A stretch of DNA of 64,000 bases from NCBI GenBank assembly GCA_947365805.1, contig CANAZY010000002.1, forward strand, positions 1 through 64,000, read 5' to 3'. The notes under the pieces were generated by a model. That model searched no databases and was not told where the DNA came from. It saw only the letters and a program-made list of their open reading frames with translations. The translations under genes and the position numbers were made by a program. Shown here one piece after another: positions 17,813-29,180 of the stretch. Positions within the stretch are counted from its first letter, which is position 1. Each line of letters opens with the position of its first letter. The DNA comes from an uncultured Clostridium sp. (lineage in GTDB: Bacteria > Bacillota > Clostridia > TANB77 > CAG-508).

Positions 17813-19130
17813 AATTTAAAAATCCTTTATAGTGTCTCATCATTAATAATGATTCTAATTGTTGAACAGTTTCTAGTGCTACACCTACTACGATTAGGAT
17901 TGAAGTTCCTCCAAATGCTACGTTTATTCCTGTGAAACGCATTAACATTGGAAGGATTGCAATTAAGCTTAAGAAAAATCCTCCAAACCATGTTATTTTT
18001 GAAATAACACTTGTTAAATAATCGGTAGTTGGTTTTCCTGCACGAATTCCTGGTATGAATCCACCATTTTTCTTAATATTGTTTGATACTTCTGCTGGAT
18101 TGAATGTAGCATAAGTATAGAAAAAGGTAAATCCTAAAATTAATAGTAAATATACTAGAGCATTTGCAATTGTATATCCAATTGGAACATTTGATGTTGA
18201 TGTTGCAATTGAAAATTTATATACTCCTGCCCAAAAACCAGTTGCAGTTGCAATGTCTTTTATAAACATTTGTAAAATCATTGCTGGAAATGTCATAAAG
18301 CTACTTGCAAAGATAACTGGCATTACACCTGCCATAGCAAGTTTTAATGGAATATGGGTATTTTGTGCTCCCACCATTTTTCTTCCTACTACTTTTTTAG
18401 CATATTGTACTGGTACTCTTCTTTCTGCTGTTTGTACGAATACAACACCTGCAATTAACAAAATTGCACCAATAATAATACCAAGAGATACTAATAATCC
18501 TGTTGTACTAAAAGTACCTGTTCCAAAAATTAGACTCCATAATGTTGTTGCAGCACTTGGTAAACTAGAAACAATACCAATAAAGATAATAATTGAAATT
18601 CCATTTCCTATTCCTTTATTTGTAATTTGTTCTCCAAGCCACATTAAAAGTGCTGTACCTGCAACTAATGAAAGTACTACAATAAATCCTGTTAAAAATC
18701 CTGGATTAATAAAGATTCCTGAAGATTGATATGAAAGGTATATACCTAATCCTTCTACAACTGCAAGAACAATTGTTAAGTATTTTGTATATCGATTCAT
18801 TTTTTGTCTTCCTTCTTCTCCACCTTCTTTTGCTAAACGTTCTAGCGCTGGAATTACCATAGCTAACAATTGGATTACAATTGATGCTGTAATATATGGG
18901 CTAATTGTCATAGCAAAAACTGAAAATCTAGAAAACGCTCCACCGGAAATAATATTAATTAATCCACCAATTCCATTATCAGACCCCATTGCTTCGTTTA
19001 AAGCAAATGTATCAACACCTGGAATAGTAATAAAACAACCTAGTCTGAAAACAACAATTAATACTAAAGTATATAATAGTCTTTTTCTAACTTCTGGTGT
19101 TTTTAAGGCATTTTTGATTGTTTTAAACAA
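17811..19130 (-). CDS. secY: Preprotein translocase channel subunit SecY
   Basis: 439 residues with about ten membrane segments. The start is TTG at 19130, directly adjoining the rplO stop, with GAGGTGA 5 nt upstream. Conserved plug and cytosolic loop residues (TIPGVDTFALNEA, GIRAGKPTTDYLT). Normal order rpsE-rplO-secY, then the cluster is interrupted before adk. Confidence 0.97.
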   Translation of the reverse strand: MFKTIKNALKTPEVRKRLLYTLVLIVVFRLGCFITIPGVDTFALNEAMGSDNGIGGLINIISGGAFSRFSVFAMTISPYITASIVIQLLAMVIPALERLAKEGGEEGRQKMNRYTKYLTIVLAVVEGLGIYLSYQSSGIFINPGFLTGFIVVLSLVAGTALLMWLGEQITNKGIGNGISIIIFIGIVSSLPSAATTLWSLIFGTGTFSTTGLLVSLGIIIGAILLIAGVVFVQTAERRVPVQYAKKVVGRKMVGAQNTHIPLKLAMAGVMPVIFASSFMTFPAMILQMFIKDIATATGFWAGVYKFSIATSTSNVPIGYTIANALVYLLLILGFTFFYTYATFNPAEVSNNIKKNGGFIPGIRAGKPTTDYLTSVISKITWFGGFFLSLIAILPMLMRFTGINVAFGGTSILIVVGVALETVQQLESLLMMRHYKGFLN

Positions 19131-19565
19131 TTAAATCACCTCTGTCTTTCCACCAACAGCTTCGATTTTTTCTTTTGCTGCTTTTGTAAATCTCTTTGCT
19201 TTTACAGTTAATTTTTTCTCTAAATTACCTGTAGCAAGAACAACGATACCGTCGTTTACTTTTGAAATAATACCTTCTGCAAGTAAAGTTTCTGCTGTTA
19301 CTTCTTCTGCTTTTGATTGATTAAGCATTGTTAAAGTTACTTCTACGTAATCTTTTCTAAAAATGTTTTTAAATCCTCTTTTTGGTAATCTTCTATATAA
19401 TGGAGTTTGACCACCTTCAAATCCTCTTCTTACTCCACCACCTGATCTTGCTTTTTGTCCTTTATGTCCTTTTCCTGAAGTTTTTCCAAGACCAGAACCA
19501 GTTCCACGTCCTACTCTTCTTCTAGATACTTTTTCTTGTGCTGGGCTTAAATCATCTAATTTCAT
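19131..19565 (-). CDS. rplO: 50S ribosomal protein L15
   Basis: 144 residues with the Gly/Lys/Arg-rich N-terminus [19 protein letters not shown]. It follows rpsE directly; the usual rpmD (L30) between them is absent. Confidence 0.97.
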   Translation of the reverse strand: MKLDDLSPAQEKVSRRRVGRGTGSGLGKTSGKGHKGQKARSGGGVRRGFEGGQTPLYRRLPKRGFKNIFRKDYVEVTLTMLNQSKAEEVTAETLLAEGIISKVNDGIVVLATGNLEKKLTVKAKRFTKAAKEKIEAVGGKTEVI

Positions 19566-19606
19566 TTTGTGTTTGCACCTCCCTCAATTTTTCTCTGTTT
19601 GTTTTA

Positions 19607-20095
19607 TTATAGAATCTCTTCTACTTTCTTTCCTCTTTTTTTAGCAACTTGTTCTACTGTACTCATTTCTGCTAATCCATTAAGTGTTGCATATACAACG
19701 TTTCTTGGATTGTTTGTTCCTAATACTTTTGTTCTAATGTCTTTATAACCTGCAAGTTCTAGAACTGGTCTTACGCTACCTCCTGCGATAACTCCAGTAC
19801 CTGCTGCTGCTGGTTTTAACATAACATTTGCACTACCAAATTTTCCAATATATTCATGAGGAATTGTTGTTCCTACAACTGGAACTGTAATTAAGTTCTT
19901 TTTCGCATCTTCAATTGCTTTTTTGATAGCATCTGGAACTTCAGCTGCTTTTCCACTTCCTACACCAACGTGTCCATTCCCGTCTCCTACAACAACAACT
20001 GCACTAAAACGGAAAGTTCTACCACCTTTTACAACTTTTGCAACTCTGTTGATTGCAACAACTTTCTCTTTTAATTCTACTTGTGTTTCTTCCAT
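19607..20095 (-). CDS. rpsE: 30S ribosomal protein S5
   Basis: 162 residues. N-terminal double-stranded RNA-binding domain ([19 protein letters not shown]) and the [17 protein letters not shown] motif. A 95-bp structured repeat separates it from rplR upstream. Confidence 0.97.
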   Translation of the reverse strand: MEETQVELKEKVVAINRVAKVVKGGRTFRFSAVVVVGDGNGHVGVGSGKAAEVPDAIKKAIEDAKKNLITVPVVGTTIPHEYIGKFGSANVMLKPAAAGTGVIAGGSVRPVLELAGYKDIRTKVLGTNNPRNVVYATLNGLAEMSTVEQVAKKRGKKVEEIL

Positions 20096-20110
20096 CGGTT
20101 TCTATTTTCC

Positions 20111-20208
20111 CTCCTTTTCATTAATGAATGTAAATGCTTTTGCGTTTACATAAGTTATCTGTAATTTTCTTCACTTCAAACAGCTAACTTAATTTTGTAC
20201 TTTTAACT
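20111..20208. repeat. Structured intergenic repeat, copy 1 (rplR-rpsE gap)
   Basis: About 95 bp nearly identical to 21659-21757. It contains GTAAATGC-TTTT-GCGTTTAC and a long AAGTTATCTGT...ACAGCTAACTT stem. Differences between copies preserve pairing (GCG versus GCA opposite T), which suggests RNA structure is retained. Confidence 0.7.
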
Positions 20209-20235
20209 TTTCATTCTTCTAAAAAACGCAGTTTT

Positions 20236-20595
20236 TTAGAAGTTAAGTCCTGCCTCACGTGCAGCTTCTGCTAATTCTTTTACGATACCATGATAGATAT
20301 ATCCTCCTCTATCATATACCACATCTTTTATATTTTTTTCAATTGCACGTTTTGCAATTAAGCTTCCAACTTCTTTTGCAGCTACTTTGTTTGCGTGTTT
20401 TTCTTTTACTTCTTTATCTAAAGTAGAAGCACTAACTAATGTAACACCTGCTTCGTCATCAATGATTTGAGCATAGATGTTAGAGTTACTTCTATAAACA
20501 CATAATCTTGGGCAATCTGCTGTACCACTTATTTTTCTACGTACACGGATATGTCTTCTGGTTCTTTCAAGCTTTCTATCAGTCTTTTTTACCAT
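20236..20595 (-). CDS. rplR: 50S ribosomal protein L18
   Basis: 119 residues. [21 protein letters not shown]-terminus and the 5S rRNA-binding [21 protein letters not shown]-terminus. Confidence 0.97.
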   Translation of the reverse strand: MVKKTDRKLERTRRHIRVRRKISGTADCPRLCVYRSNSNIYAQIIDDEAGVTLVSASTLDKEVKEKHANKVAAKEVGSLIAKRAIEKNIKDVVYDRGGYIYHGIVKELAEAAREAGLNF

Positions 20596-20629
20596 TTTTT
20601 TCTCCTTTCTAAATCTAACAAGTTAGACT

Positions 20630-21169
20630 TTATTTTTTACCAGCTTTACCTTCTTTACGACGGATAACTTCTTCAGCATATTTAATACCTTTTCCACGAT
20701 AAACTTCAGGTGGTCTTTTTGTTCTAATAACAGCTGCTGTTTGACCAACTAATTCTTTATCAATTCCTTTTACGATGATTGTATTTGGATTTGGTACATC
20801 AAAAGTAACACCTGCTGGAGCTTCCATCTCTACTGGATGAGAATATCCTAAATTCATTACTAATTTTGTTCCTTGTTTTTGTGCTCTATATCCAACACCA
20901 TTAATTTGTAACTCTCTTTGATATTCTTCTTTTACACCATGAACCATATTATTAATTAAAGTTCTTGTTAAACCATGTAAACTTCTATTAGCTGGTTCAT
21001 CATCTGGTCTTGTTACTGTAATAACACCATTATCAAGAGTTACTTTCATATTGCTATGTATTTGTCTTTCTAATGTTCCTTTAGGTCCTTTTACTGTAAT
21101 ATTTTGACCATCAATTTTTACTTCTACATCAGCTGGAACAGTAATTGGGCTATTTCCTATTCTTGACAT
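20630..21169 (-). CDS. rplF: 50S ribosomal protein L6
   Basis: 179 residues. SRIGNSPITVPADVEVKIDG N-terminus and the signature PPEVYRGKGIKYAEEVIRRK near the C-terminus. Confidence 0.97.
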   Translation of the reverse strand: MSRIGNSPITVPADVEVKIDGQNITVKGPKGTLERQIHSNMKVTLDNGVITVTRPDDEPANRSLHGLTRTLINNMVHGVKEEYQRELQINGVGYRAQKQGTKLVMNLGYSHPVEMEAPAGVTFDVPNPNTIIVKGIDKELVGQTAAVIRTKRPPEVYRGKGIKYAEEVIRRKEGKAGKK

Positions 21170-21188
21170 TTTCTTATTTCACCTCTTT

Positions 21189-21207
21189 CAAAATTCGAAG
21201 AATTTTG
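21189..21207. repeat. CAAAATTC-GAA-GAATTTTG hairpin repeat upstream of rplF
   Basis: Identical to the copy upstream of rplQ, placed just before the rplF ribosome binding site. Confidence 0.75.
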
Positions 21208-21250
21208 TATTCTTCACTTTTAACTTTTCACTTTTTAGGTTTTATATTAC

Positions 21251-21649
21251 CTACCAGATATAAGCTAATACTTCTCCACCTATACCTTGTTCTCTTGCTT
21301 TTTTGTCTGTCATAATTCCTTTTGATGTTGAAATTAAAGCAATTCCTAAACCATTTAATACTTTTGGTAATTCGTCACTTGATGCGTAAACTCTTAATCC
21401 TGGTTTACTAATTCTTTTTAATCCTGCAATAACACGACTACCTTTTTCATCATATTTAATTGTGATACGTATGATTCCTTGATTTTCATTTTCAATTACT
21501 TCAAATGCTTTAATATATCCTTCTTCAAATAGAATTTCAGCAATTGCTTTTTTCATATTAGAAGCTGGTATATCAACTGTTTTATGTTTTGAAGTATTGG
21601 CATTTCTAATTCTTGTTAACATATCTGCAATTGGATCCGTAATATTCAC
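21251..21649 (-). CDS. rpsH: 30S ribosomal protein S8
   Basis: 132 residues. [21 protein letters not shown]-terminus and C-terminal [20 protein letters not shown]. In other bacteria S8 is the translational regulator of the spc operon. Confidence 0.97.
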   Translation of the reverse strand: MNITDPIADMLTRIRNANTSKHKTVDIPASNMKKAIAEILFEEGYIKAFEVIENENQGIIRITIKYDEKGSRVIAGLKRISKPGLRVYASSDELPKVLNGLGIALISTSKGIMTDKKAREQGIGGEVLAYIW

Positions 21650-21658
21650 TTATTATAC

Positions 21659-21757
21659 CTCCTTTTCGTTAATGAATGTAAATGCTTTCGCATTTACATA
21701 AGTTATCTGTAATTCGCTTTGCTTCAAACAGCTAACTTAATTTTGTACTTTTAATTC
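21659..21757. repeat. Structured intergenic repeat, copy 2 (rpsN-rpsH gap)
   Basis: Second copy of the repeat at 20111. The GTAAATGC-TTTC-GCATTTAC hairpin and the AAGTTATCTGT/ACAGCTAACTT stem are conserved while the loop between differs. Confidence 0.7.
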
Positions 21758-21787
21758 TTCACTTTTCACTCTAGCAATAGCCAGCTT

Positions 21788-21973
21788 CTACCAACTTGCT
21801 TTTTTTACACCTGGAATTTCACCTTCATGAGCTAATTTTCTAAAGCATACACGGCAAATTCCATATTTTCTAATATAAGCATGTGGTCTACCACAAAGTT
21901 TGCATCTATTGTATTCTCTTGTTTTGTATTTTTGTGGTCTTTGTTGTTTTATCATCATTGACTTTTTAGCCAT
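21788..21973 (-). CDS. rpsN: 30S ribosomal protein S14, zinc-binding type
   Basis: 61 residues with [20 protein letters not shown], the zinc-ribbon (type Z) form. Confidence 0.97.
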   Translation of the reverse strand: MAKKSMMIKQQRPQKYKTREYNRCKLCGRPHAYIRKYGICRVCFRKLAHEGEIPGVKKASW

Positions 21974-21992
21974 ATTTTTAATCTCCCTTCTT

Positions 21993-22532
21993 CTATGCTT
22001 TAAAAGGCATTCCTAATAGTGTTAACAACTCTCTTGCTTCTTCATCAGATTTTGCTGTTGTTACAAATATAATATCCATACCTCTTAGTTTGTCGATTTT
22101 TTCATATTCGATTTCAGGGAATATTAATTGTTCTTTAATACCCATTGAGTAATTTCCTCTTCCGTCAAAAGAATTTGCAGATACTCCTCTAAAATCTCTA
22201 ACTCTTGGAAGAGCTACGTTAAATAGTTTGTAAGCAAATTCATACATTTTGTTACTTCTTAAAGTAACTTTGCATCCAATATTTGCTCCTTCTCTTAATT
22301 TAAATGCTGCAATTGATTTTCTAGCTTTTGTTACCATTGGTTTTTGTCCAGTAATTTGGCTTAAATCATTCATTGCATTTTCTAATGATTTAGGATTATC
22401 TTTTGTATCTCCTAAACCTATATTAATTACGATTTTTTCAAGTTTTGGAACTTGCATAACCGATTTGTAATTGAATTTTTTCATTAATGCTGGAACTACT
22501 TCTTTTTCATATTGTTCTCTTAATTTTTCCAT
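21993..22532 (-). CDS. rplE: 50S ribosomal protein L5
   Basis: 179 residues. [20 protein letters not shown] and the 5S rRNA-contact region [20 protein letters not shown]. Confidence 0.97.
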   Translation of the reverse strand: MEKLREQYEKEVVPALMKKFNYKSVMQVPKLEKIVINIGLGDTKDNPKSLENAMNDLSQITGQKPMVTKARKSIAAFKLREGANIGCKVTLRSNKMYEFAYKLFNVALPRVRDFRGVSANSFDGRGNYSMGIKEQLIFPEIEYEKIDKLRGMDIIFVTTAKSDEEARELLTLLGMPFKA

Positions 22533-22554
22533 CAGTTTTCAAAATCCTCCTTTC

Positions 22555-22863
22555 TTATTTTAACTTTGTATTACATTTTTTACAAACACGAATTTTTTCG
22601 CCTTTTTCTTCTATGTAACCAACTCTTGTTGCTTTTCCACATTTTGGACATACAACATTTACTTTTGAAGAATGGATTGCACATTCTACTGGAATGATTC
22701 CACCTTCTTCTCCTTGTTTTCTAGGTTTTACATGTTTTTTACGAATGTTAACACCTTTTACAATGATTTTTTGGGTTTTTGGTATTACTTCTAAAACTTC
22801 TCCTGTTTTTCCTTTATCATTTCCAGATAAAACTTTAACAGTATCACCTTTTTTTATTTTCAT
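22555..22863 (-). CDS. rplX: 50S ribosomal protein L24
   Basis: 102 residues with a KOW motif ([20 protein letters not shown]) and a C-terminal [17 protein letters not shown] zinc-type element. Confidence 0.97.
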   Translation of the reverse strand: MKIKKGDTVKVLSGNDKGKTGEVLEVIPKTQKIIVKGVNIRKKHVKPRKQGEEGGIIPVECAIHSSKVNVVCPKCGKATRVGYIEEKGEKIRVCKKCNTKLK

Positions 22864-22904
22864 TTACTTTTTCACCTCTTCTTACCATAATTTTAAGGTT
22901 TGTG

Positions 22905-23044
22905 TTCATTACTTTACCATTGAAGCTACAACTAATTATTTGTACATTCAATTAGCCTAAGGGCTACTCTCATTTACAAATACTAAGTCTTCGCATCTAT
23001 AATCTGTAACGCTCTAATGTCCACTGGACATTTTCGCAAACAGC
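22905..23044 (-). other. Structured gap between rplN and rplX
   Basis: 181 nt separate two genes that normally nearly touch. It holds AATGTCC-ACT-GGACATT flanked by CTGTAA...ACAGCTTA, which partly matches the ends of the repeats at 20111 and 21659. It is probably a diverged third copy. No ORF. Confidence 0.45.
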
Positions 23045-23413
23045 TTATAGAACTTCTGGTGCTAATGATAATATTTTCATATATTCTTTTTCTCTTAATT
23101 CTCTTGCTACTGGACCAAAGATACGAGTACCTTTTGGATTACCATCATCACGAATAATAACAGCAGCATTTTCATCAAATCTTACATAAGAACCGTCTGC
23201 ACGTCTTTGTGGTTTCTTAGTTCTTACAACAACTGCTTTTACTACTTCTCCTTTTTTTACAACACCACCTGGTGTAGCACTTTTAACAGAAGCGACAATA
23301 ACATCTCCAATACCAGCATATTTTCTATATGAACCACCTAAACAACGGATACACATAATTTCTTTTGCACCAGTGTTATCAGCAACTTTTAATATTGATT
23401 GTTGTTGTACCAT
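23045..23413 (-). CDS. rplN: 50S ribosomal protein L14
   Basis: 122 residues. [21 protein letters not shown]-terminus and C-terminal [20 protein letters not shown]. Confidence 0.97.
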   Translation of the reverse strand: MVQQQSILKVADNTGAKEIMCIRCLGGSYRKYAGIGDVIVASVKSATPGGVVKKGEVVKAVVVRTKKPQRRADGSYVRFDENAAVIIRDDGNPKGTRIFGPVARELREKEYMKILSLAPEVL

Positions 23414-23456
23414 TTTTTTCCCTCCTTATCCTGATTTTATCGGATATCTTCATTTC

Positions 23457-23720
23457 TTATTTTACGATTGCTTTTTTTGTAATTTCAACAACTCTCCATC
23501 TTTTATCTTTTGAAAGTGGACGAGTTTCCATTACTTTTACTTCATCTCCGATTTGGCAAGCATTTTCTTCGTCATGAGCTTTTAATTTATATGTTTTTTT
23601 CATGATTTTTGAATAAACATCATGTTTTACATTTGTTTTAACAGCTACCACAACAGTTTTATCCATTTTGTTTGACACAACTGTACCAATCATCACTTTA
23701 CGAAGATTTCTTTCTTCCAT
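23457..23720 (-). CDS. rpsQ: 30S ribosomal protein S17
   Basis: 87 residues, OB fold, signature [20 protein letters not shown] and MRP-like [19 protein letters not shown]. Confidence 0.97.
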   Translation of the reverse strand: MEERNLRKVMIGTVVSNKMDKTVVVAVKTNVKHDVYSKIMKKTYKLKAHDEENACQIGDEVKVMETRPLSKDKRWRVVEITKKAIVK

Positions 23721-23739
23721 AATTTGTTTTCTCCTTTCT

Positions 23740-23758
23740 CAAAATTCGAAGAATTTTG
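23740..23758. repeat. CAAAATTC-GAA-GAATTTTG hairpin repeat upstream of rpsQ
   Basis: Third identical copy, again just upstream of a ribosome binding site on the minus strand. Confidence 0.75.
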
Positions 23759-23819
23759 TACTTTTCCCTATTCCCTCTTAGTTTCTTACTTTATAAAAGT
23801 GATTTAAGAAAAATACATT

Positions 23820-24023
23820 CTATTTATTAGCATCTGCTAATTCTCTTTGTCTTAATACGGTTTTGATTCTTGCAATGTCTTTTTTAACATCTCTTATTTT
23901 TAATGGATTATCTAGTCCGTTTGTTGCATGACTAAATCTCAATTTAAATAATTCTGTTTTTAACTCACTTAACTCTTTTTCTAGTTCTGGTGAAGACATT
24001 TCATTTATTTTATTTATCTTCAT
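23820..24023 (-). CDS. rpmC: 50S ribosomal protein L29
   Basis: 67 residues from [20 protein letters not shown]. The start at 24023 is preferred over the in-frame ATG 12 nt earlier for family fit. It overlaps the end of rplP by 14 nt, implying translational coupling. Confidence 0.95.
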   Translation of the reverse strand: MKINKINEMSSPELEKELSELKTELFKLRFSHATNGLDNPLKIRDVKKDIARIKTVLRQRELADANK

Positions 24024-24456
24024 CAATATCACCACCTATATTTTCAGTTTCTTTTTTAACAAATTTTGTTTTAATTGGTAGTTTGTTTGCTGCAAGTCTC
24101 ATCGCTTCTCTTGCTAATTCTTCTGGTACACCAGCAATTTCAAATAACACTCTTCCTGGTTTTACAACAGCTACCCAGTATTCTGGAGCTCCTTTACCTT
24201 TACCCATACGAGTTTCAGCTGGTTTCTTTGTTACTGGCTTATCTGGGAATAATTTAATCCAAACTTGACCACCTCTTTTAATGTGACGAGTCATTGCAAT
24301 ACGAGCTGCTTCAATTTGGTTTGTTGTAATCCATGCAGCTTCTGTTGCTTGTAATCCATATTCTCCATCAGAAACAAAGTTTCCTCTTGTAGCATATCCT
24401 CTATTTCTACCTTTTTGTTGTTTTCTATATTTTGTTCTTTTTGGTATTAGTGGCAT
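24010..24456 (-). CDS. rplP: 50S ribosomal protein L16
   Basis: 148 residues. [20 protein letters not shown] and [20 protein letters not shown]. Its ATG shares the A of the rpsC TAA stop (TAATG). Confidence 0.97.
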   Translation of the reverse strand: MPLIPKRTKYRKQQKGRNRGYATRGNFVSDGEYGLQATEAAWITTNQIEAARIAMTRHIKRGGQVWIKLFPDKPVTKKPAETRMGKGKGAPEYWVAVVKPGRVLFEIAGVPEELAREAMRLAANKLPIKTKFVKKETENIGGDIDEDK

Positions 24457-25118
24457 TATTTGTCTCCTCCTTCCACTTTCTCTTTTTTCGTTGGAAGAAC
24501 TTCACCTTTATAAATCCAAACTTTAACACCGATTTTTCCATAAGTTGTATTTGCTTCATAGAATCCATAATCAATATCTGCTCTTAATGTTTGAAGTGGA
24601 ATAGTTCCTTCTTTATAGAATTCTGTTCTTGCCATATCGGCTCCACCTAATCTTCCAGATACAGATGTTTTAATTCCTAATGCTCCTGCTTTCATTGTTT
24701 TTTGCATGCATTGTTTCATTGCACGTCTAAATGAAATTCTTCTTTCTAGTTGAGCACAAATATTTTCTGCTACTAATTGAGCATCTACGTCAATATTTTT
24801 TACCTCAACAATATTTAAATTAACTTCTTTTCCGATCATTTTTTGTAAGTCATTTTTTAAACTTTCAGCTAATTGTCCACCTTTTCCAATCACTAGACCA
24901 GGTTTTGCTGTATATACGTTTACTTTAACGAATTTAGCTGTTCTTTCAATTTCAATTTTTGAAATACCGCTAACAAATAATTTCTTTTTAACATATTCAC
25001 GGATTTTATGGTCTTCTACTAAATAATCACTATAGTTTCTTTTATCAGCATACCATTTTGAGTTCCAATCTTTAATAATTCCCACTCTTAATCCATGTGG
25101 ATGCATTTTTTGTCCCAT
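24456..25118 (-). CDS. rpsC: 30S ribosomal protein S3
   Basis: 220 residues. KH domain with [20 protein letters not shown] and the C-terminal S3 domain [20 protein letters not shown]. Confidence 0.97.
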   Translation of the reverse strand: MGQKMHPHGLRVGIIKDWNSKWYADKRNYSDYLVEDHKIREYVKKKLFVSGISKIEIERTAKFVKVNVYTAKPGLVIGKGGQLAESLKNDLQKMIGKEVNLNIVEVKNIDVDAQLVAENICAQLERRISFRRAMKQCMQKTMKAGALGIKTSVSGRLGGADMARTEFYKEGTIPLQTLRADIDYGFYEANTTYGKIGVKVWIYKGEVLPTKKEKVEGGDK

Positions 25119-25146
25119 GCTAAAAATCCTCCTTTCACCTTTATAC

Positions 25147-25506
25147 TTATACTCTTTCTTTCAATACGATTGTAATATGACTAGTTCTTTTTCTTATTCT
25201 AACAGCAGAACCTTTTGCTGCTGGTCTTATTCTTTTTAGAGTAGGACCTTGATTTGCACATATTTCAGCAATATATAATTTTTTACTATCCATAGAGTGG
25301 TTGTTTTCAGCGTTTGCAATTGCAGATTTTAATAGCTTTTCAATAATTTCTGAAGAAGCTTTTGGTGTAAATTTAACAATTGCTAAAGCTTCAGCTACAT
25401 CTTTTCCACGAATTAAGTCTGCAACGATTTTTACTTTTCTTGCAGAAATTCTAGCATATCTTAAGGTAGCTTCTGCTGTTTTTACTTCGTCCTTAATTTC
25501 TTCCAC
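25147..25506 (-). CDS. rplV: 50S ribosomal protein L22
   Basis: 119 residues. [20 protein letters not shown] and the exit-tunnel hairpin region [20 protein letters not shown]. Confidence 0.97.
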   Translation of the reverse strand: MEEIKDEVKTAEATLRYARISARKVKIVADLIRGKDVAEALAIVKFTPKASSEIIEKLLKSAIANAENNHSMDSKKLYIAEICANQGPTLKRIRPAAKGSAVRIRKRTSHITIVLKERV

Positions 25507-25525
25507 TTAGATTCCCTCCTTAATT

Positions 25526-25807
25526 TTATTTCTTAACATTAGATGCTTTTTCTCCTGCATGACCTTTAAAAGTTCTTGTAGGTGCAAATTCACCTAATTT
25601 ATGTCCAATCATTTCTTCTGTAATATAAATTGGCACATGTTTTCTTCCATCATGAACAGCAATTGTGTGTCCAACAAATTGTGGGTAGATTGTAGATGCT
25701 CTTGACCATGTCTTTAAAACATCTTTTTTTCCTGTTTCATTCATTGCTTCTACTCTTTTTAAAAGTTCAGGTGCAACAAATGGTTTTTTCTTGCTTGATC
25801 TTGACAT
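25526..25807 (-). CDS. rpsS: 30S ribosomal protein S19
   Basis: 93 residues. [20 protein letters not shown] and [20 protein letters not shown]. Confidence 0.97.
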   Translation of the reverse strand: MSRSSKKKPFVAPELLKRVEAMNETGKKDVLKTWSRASTIYPQFVGHTIAVHDGRKHVPIYITEEMIGHKLGEFAPTRTFKGHAGEKASNVKK

Positions 25808-25854
25808 TAATTTTTTCCTCCTTCTTTTCTAAGGTAGTTAACTAACAGCTAACT

Positions 25855-26682
25855 TTACTTACGTCTCTTAACAATAAATTTGTTAGAAAGTTTATTTTTC
25901 TTTCTTGTTTTGTATCCAAGTGCTGGTTTACCCCAAGGAGTAAGTGGTCCTGGACGTCCAACTGGTGCTCTACCTTCACCACCACCATGAGGGTGATCTA
26001 CTGGGTTCATAACAGAACCTCTAACAGTAGGGCGAATTCCCATATGTCTTGTTCTACCAGCTTTACCTAGTTTTACATTTTCATGATCTGTATTTCCAAC
26101 AGTTCCAATGGTTGCTCTACATCTTGTCATAACTAATCTCATTTCTCCAGAAGGTAATCTTACATGAGCATATTTTCCTTCTTTTGCCATAAGTTGTGCA
26201 CTTTGTCCTGCACTTCTTACCATTTTTCCACCTTGACCTGGGTTTAATTCGATATTATGAATTAATGTACCAACTGGAATGCTTTCAATTGGCATACAGT
26301 TTCCTGGTTTAATATCAGCTTTTGCTCCTGATACTACTTTATCTCCATCTGTTAATCCTACTGGAGCTAAAATGTATCTTCTTTCTCCATCTTCATATTC
26401 AACTAATGCGATGTTAGCACTTCTGTTTGGATCATATTCGATACCAATAACAGTTGCACTCATATCATCTTTGTTACGTTTAAAATCAATTATTCTGTAT
26501 TTTTGTCTGTTACCTCCACCTTGATGACGAACTGTAATTCTACCATATGAGTTTCTTCCTGCTTTTTCTTTCTTTTTAGCAAGTAAAGATTTTTCAGGAG
26601 TCTTTTTGGTAATTTCGTCAAATGTTGAAACAGTCATGTTTCTTCTAGAAGGTGTATAAGGTCTAAAATGTTTCATTGCCAT
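25855..26682 (-). CDS. rplB: 50S ribosomal protein L2
   Basis: 275 residues. [20 protein letters not shown] and the peptidyl-transferase-proximal [17 protein letters not shown]-type motif ([20 protein letters not shown]). Confidence 0.98.
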   Translation of the reverse strand: MAMKHFRPYTPSRRNMTVSTFDEITKKTPEKSLLAKKKEKAGRNSYGRITVRHQGGGNRQKYRIIDFKRNKDDMSATVIGIEYDPNRSANIALVEYEDGERRYILAPVGLTDGDKVVSGAKADIKPGNCMPIESIPVGTLIHNIELNPGQGGKMVRSAGQSAQLMAKEGKYAHVRLPSGEMRLVMTRCRATIGTVGNTDHENVKLGKAGRTRHMGIRPTVRGSVMNPVDHPHGGGEGRAPVGRPGPLTPWGKPALGYKTRKKNKLSNKFIVKRRK

Positions 26683-26742
26683 TTTTTTATCTCTCCTTTT
26701 AATATTTATTTTCCTGGTTATTTCCAGATATTTTTAAGGGTT

Positions 26743-27090
26743 TTATGCTCCCATAAATTCTTCGATGGAATCTTTATATTTTTTAGAAACTTTTACTTCT
26801 TTTCCACCTTTTGTTAGATATTTCATATCATTTGGATTTGTTTCAATTGTAACAATTGCTTTTTTCCAATCTGGTGTTTTTCCAGTATGAACTCCAACTC
26901 TTTTTTCTTTTCCTTTAACAGTAATTGTGTTTACATTAATAACTTTTACATCAAAAAGTTTTTCTACAGCTCTTGCTATATCAACTTTTGTTGCTTTCTT
27001 ATTTACTTTAAAGGTATACTTTCCGTCTTGTAATCCATCATTACTTTTTTCTGTAATGATTGGTTTTATAATAATATCTTCTGGTCTCAT
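26743..27090 (-). CDS. rplW: 50S ribosomal protein L23
   Basis: 115 residues. [21 protein letters not shown]-terminus. Two nt separate it from rplD. Confidence 0.97.
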   Translation of the reverse strand: MRPEDIIIKPIITEKSNDGLQDGKYTFKVNKKATKVDIARAVEKLFDVKVINVNTITVKGKEKRVGVHTGKTPDWKKAIVTIETNPNDMKYLTKGGKEVKVSKKYKDSIEEFMGA

Positions 27091-27091
27091 C

Positions 27092-27715
<624 letters not shown>

Positions 27716-27736
27716 TTTCTAAATCCTCCTTCCTCT

Positions 27737-28366
27737 CTATTTCGCAAGCTTTACAGCTTCTCTAATTTTTAGTAATGATCCTTTTGCTCCTGGAACACTA
27801 CCTTTTACTAAAATTACGTTTTTATCTAAGTCTACTCTTACAACATCTAAGTTTTGTATTGTAACAGTTTGAACACCCATATGTCCTGGAAGTTTTTTAC
27901 CTTTAAATACTCTACCTGGTGTTGATGTTGGTCCCATTGAACCTGGTCTTCTGTGATACATAGAACCATGTCCCATTGGTCCTCTTGATTGTCCATGACG
28001 TTTAATAACACCTTGGAAACCTTTTCCTTTTGTTGTTCCTTGAACATCTATTTTTTCTCCAGCCACGAATACATCTGCTTTTACTTCGTCTCCAACTTTT
28101 ACATCTACTGAGTCTACTCTAAATTCTCTTAAATGTTTTTTGTTTTGGATTCCTGCTTTTGCAAAATGTCCTTTTTCTGGTTTGTTCATATGTTTTTCTT
28201 TTACATCTCCGAAACCTAATTGTACAGCTGTGTAACCATCTGTTTCGTTTGTTTTAACTTGTGCTACTACACAAGGTCCTGCTTGGATTGCTGTTACTGG
28301 AATAACAGTTCCTTTTTCATCGAAAATTTGGGTCATTCCAATTTTCTTTCCGATTATTGCTTTCAT
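27737..28366 (-). CDS. rplC: 50S ribosomal protein L3
   Basis: 209 residues. [20 protein letters not shown] and [10 protein letters not shown]-type [20 protein letters not shown]. Confidence 0.97.
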   Translation of the reverse strand: MKAIIGKKIGMTQIFDEKGTVIPVTAIQAGPCVVAQVKTNETDGYTAVQLGFGDVKEKHMNKPEKGHFAKAGIQNKKHLREFRVDSVDVKVGDEVKADVFVAGEKIDVQGTTKGKGFQGVIKRHGQSRGPMGHGSMYHRRPGSMGPTSTPGRVFKGKKLPGHMGVQTVTIQNLDVVRVDLDKNVILVKGSVPGAKGSLLKIREAVKLAK

Positions 28367-28491
28367 TAAATTTTCCTCCTAACTATTGGCTAACTTTTGC
28401 TAGCATGGTTTTTGTTTGTGGGCACAGTAGTGTCTGTCTTTTTAGAATTTCCGCAAATGGTGCCTCTACATTGCGGTATTTTTTTTACAGA
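28367..28491 (-). other. Structured 125-nt gap between rpsJ and rplC
   Basis: Contains the inverted repeat CCGCAA...TTGCGG (arms about 20 nt apart) with a long A/T tract on one side, and GCTAGC/GCTAAC-type short repeats near rplC. On the plus strand the hairpin plus T run looks like a terminator facing against the operon. No ORF. Confidence 0.4.
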
Positions 28492-28821
28492 CTATAATTT
28501 GATTTCGATTTCAACACCAGCTGGTAATTCTAATTTCATTAGATTGTCAACTGTTTTTTGTGTTGGATACAAAATGTCGATAACTCTTTTATGTGTTCTC
28601 ATTTCAAATTGTTCTCTTGAATCTTTGTATTTGTGAGGACAACGTAAAATTGTTACAACTTCTTTTTGTGTAGGTAATGGAATAGGACCTGAAACTTTAG
28701 CTCCTGTTCTTTTAGCAGTATCTACTATTTTTTCAGCAGACTGATCTAAAACAACATGATCATAAGCTTTTAATCTTATTCTGATTTTCTCGCTTCCTAC
28801 CATTTGATTTGTTGTTGCCAT
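28492..28821 (-). CDS. rpsJ: 30S ribosomal protein S10
   Basis: 109 residues. [20 protein letters not shown] and the NusB-binding-surface region [20 protein letters not shown]. First gene of the S10 cluster here; tuf is not adjacent. Confidence 0.97.
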   Translation of the reverse strand: MATTNQMVGSEKIRIRLKAYDHVVLDQSAEKIVDTAKRTGAKVSGPIPLPTQKEVVTILRCPHKYKDSREQFEMRTHKRVIDILYPTQKTVDNLMKLELPAGVEIEIKL

Positions 28822-29036
28822 AAGTATTTTCCCTCCTTAAAATATAATTGTACCTTGGCAAGTTTTAAACGCACCCTGGTGTTTCTTTTATCACCATATA
28901 AAAACCCAAGTTTTTGCATGACTTTCTTGGGATAAGTGCTATTCTTACCGCCCGGTCTAAGCCAAGACATACTCCATGGAAGTTCCCTCCACCCTTACGG
29001 ATGTAGCCACATTCCACTTCATCGCAAATCTACATG
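28822..29036 (-). promoter_or_regulatory. S10 operon leader with attenuator-like terminator
   Basis: The transcript leader runs about 215 nt from the promoter at 29044 to rpsJ. On the minus strand CCCAAG (28926-28931) pairs with CTTGGG (28905-28910) followed by TTTTT, an intrinsic terminator ahead of rpsJ. A CACC-AG-GGTG hairpin follows closer to the gene. Upstream is a 22-codon ORF without a ribosome binding site. This fits attenuation control of the whole ribosomal operon. Confidence 0.55.
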
Positions 29037-29043
29037 CTTATCT

Positions 29044-29072
29044 ATTATACAATGCTTATAACGCTATGTCAA
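29044..29072 (-). promoter_or_regulatory. Consensus sigma-A promoter of the S10-spc-alpha operon
   Basis: Minus strand TTGACA (29067-29072), exact 17-nt spacer, TATAAT (29044-29049). This is the strongest promoter seen in the window and it points at rpsJ. Confidence 0.85.
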
Positions 29073-29180
29073 CATATTTTTCCAATTTTGTTACATTTTT
29101 GTAATTTTTATTTTTAATATTAGAAATTATAATCTTAATTTCCCTATTCCCTATGCTTTCCACTTCTTTCCCTTCAAAAT

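Noticed and set aside
17558-17819. +1 reading of the 67-residue mini-gene
   Set aside because: The shifted frame runs through the intrinsic terminator and loses the Cys cluster; the straight frame stops just before the terminator.
28441-28490. Terminator between rpsJ and rplC as an operon end
   Set aside because: The T run is on the plus strand, opposite to the direction of the operon, so it would not end the ribosomal transcript.
28900-29020. 22-codon ORF in the rpsJ leader as a leader peptide gene
   Set aside because: No ribosome binding site and no run of regulatory codons; kept only as a remark.
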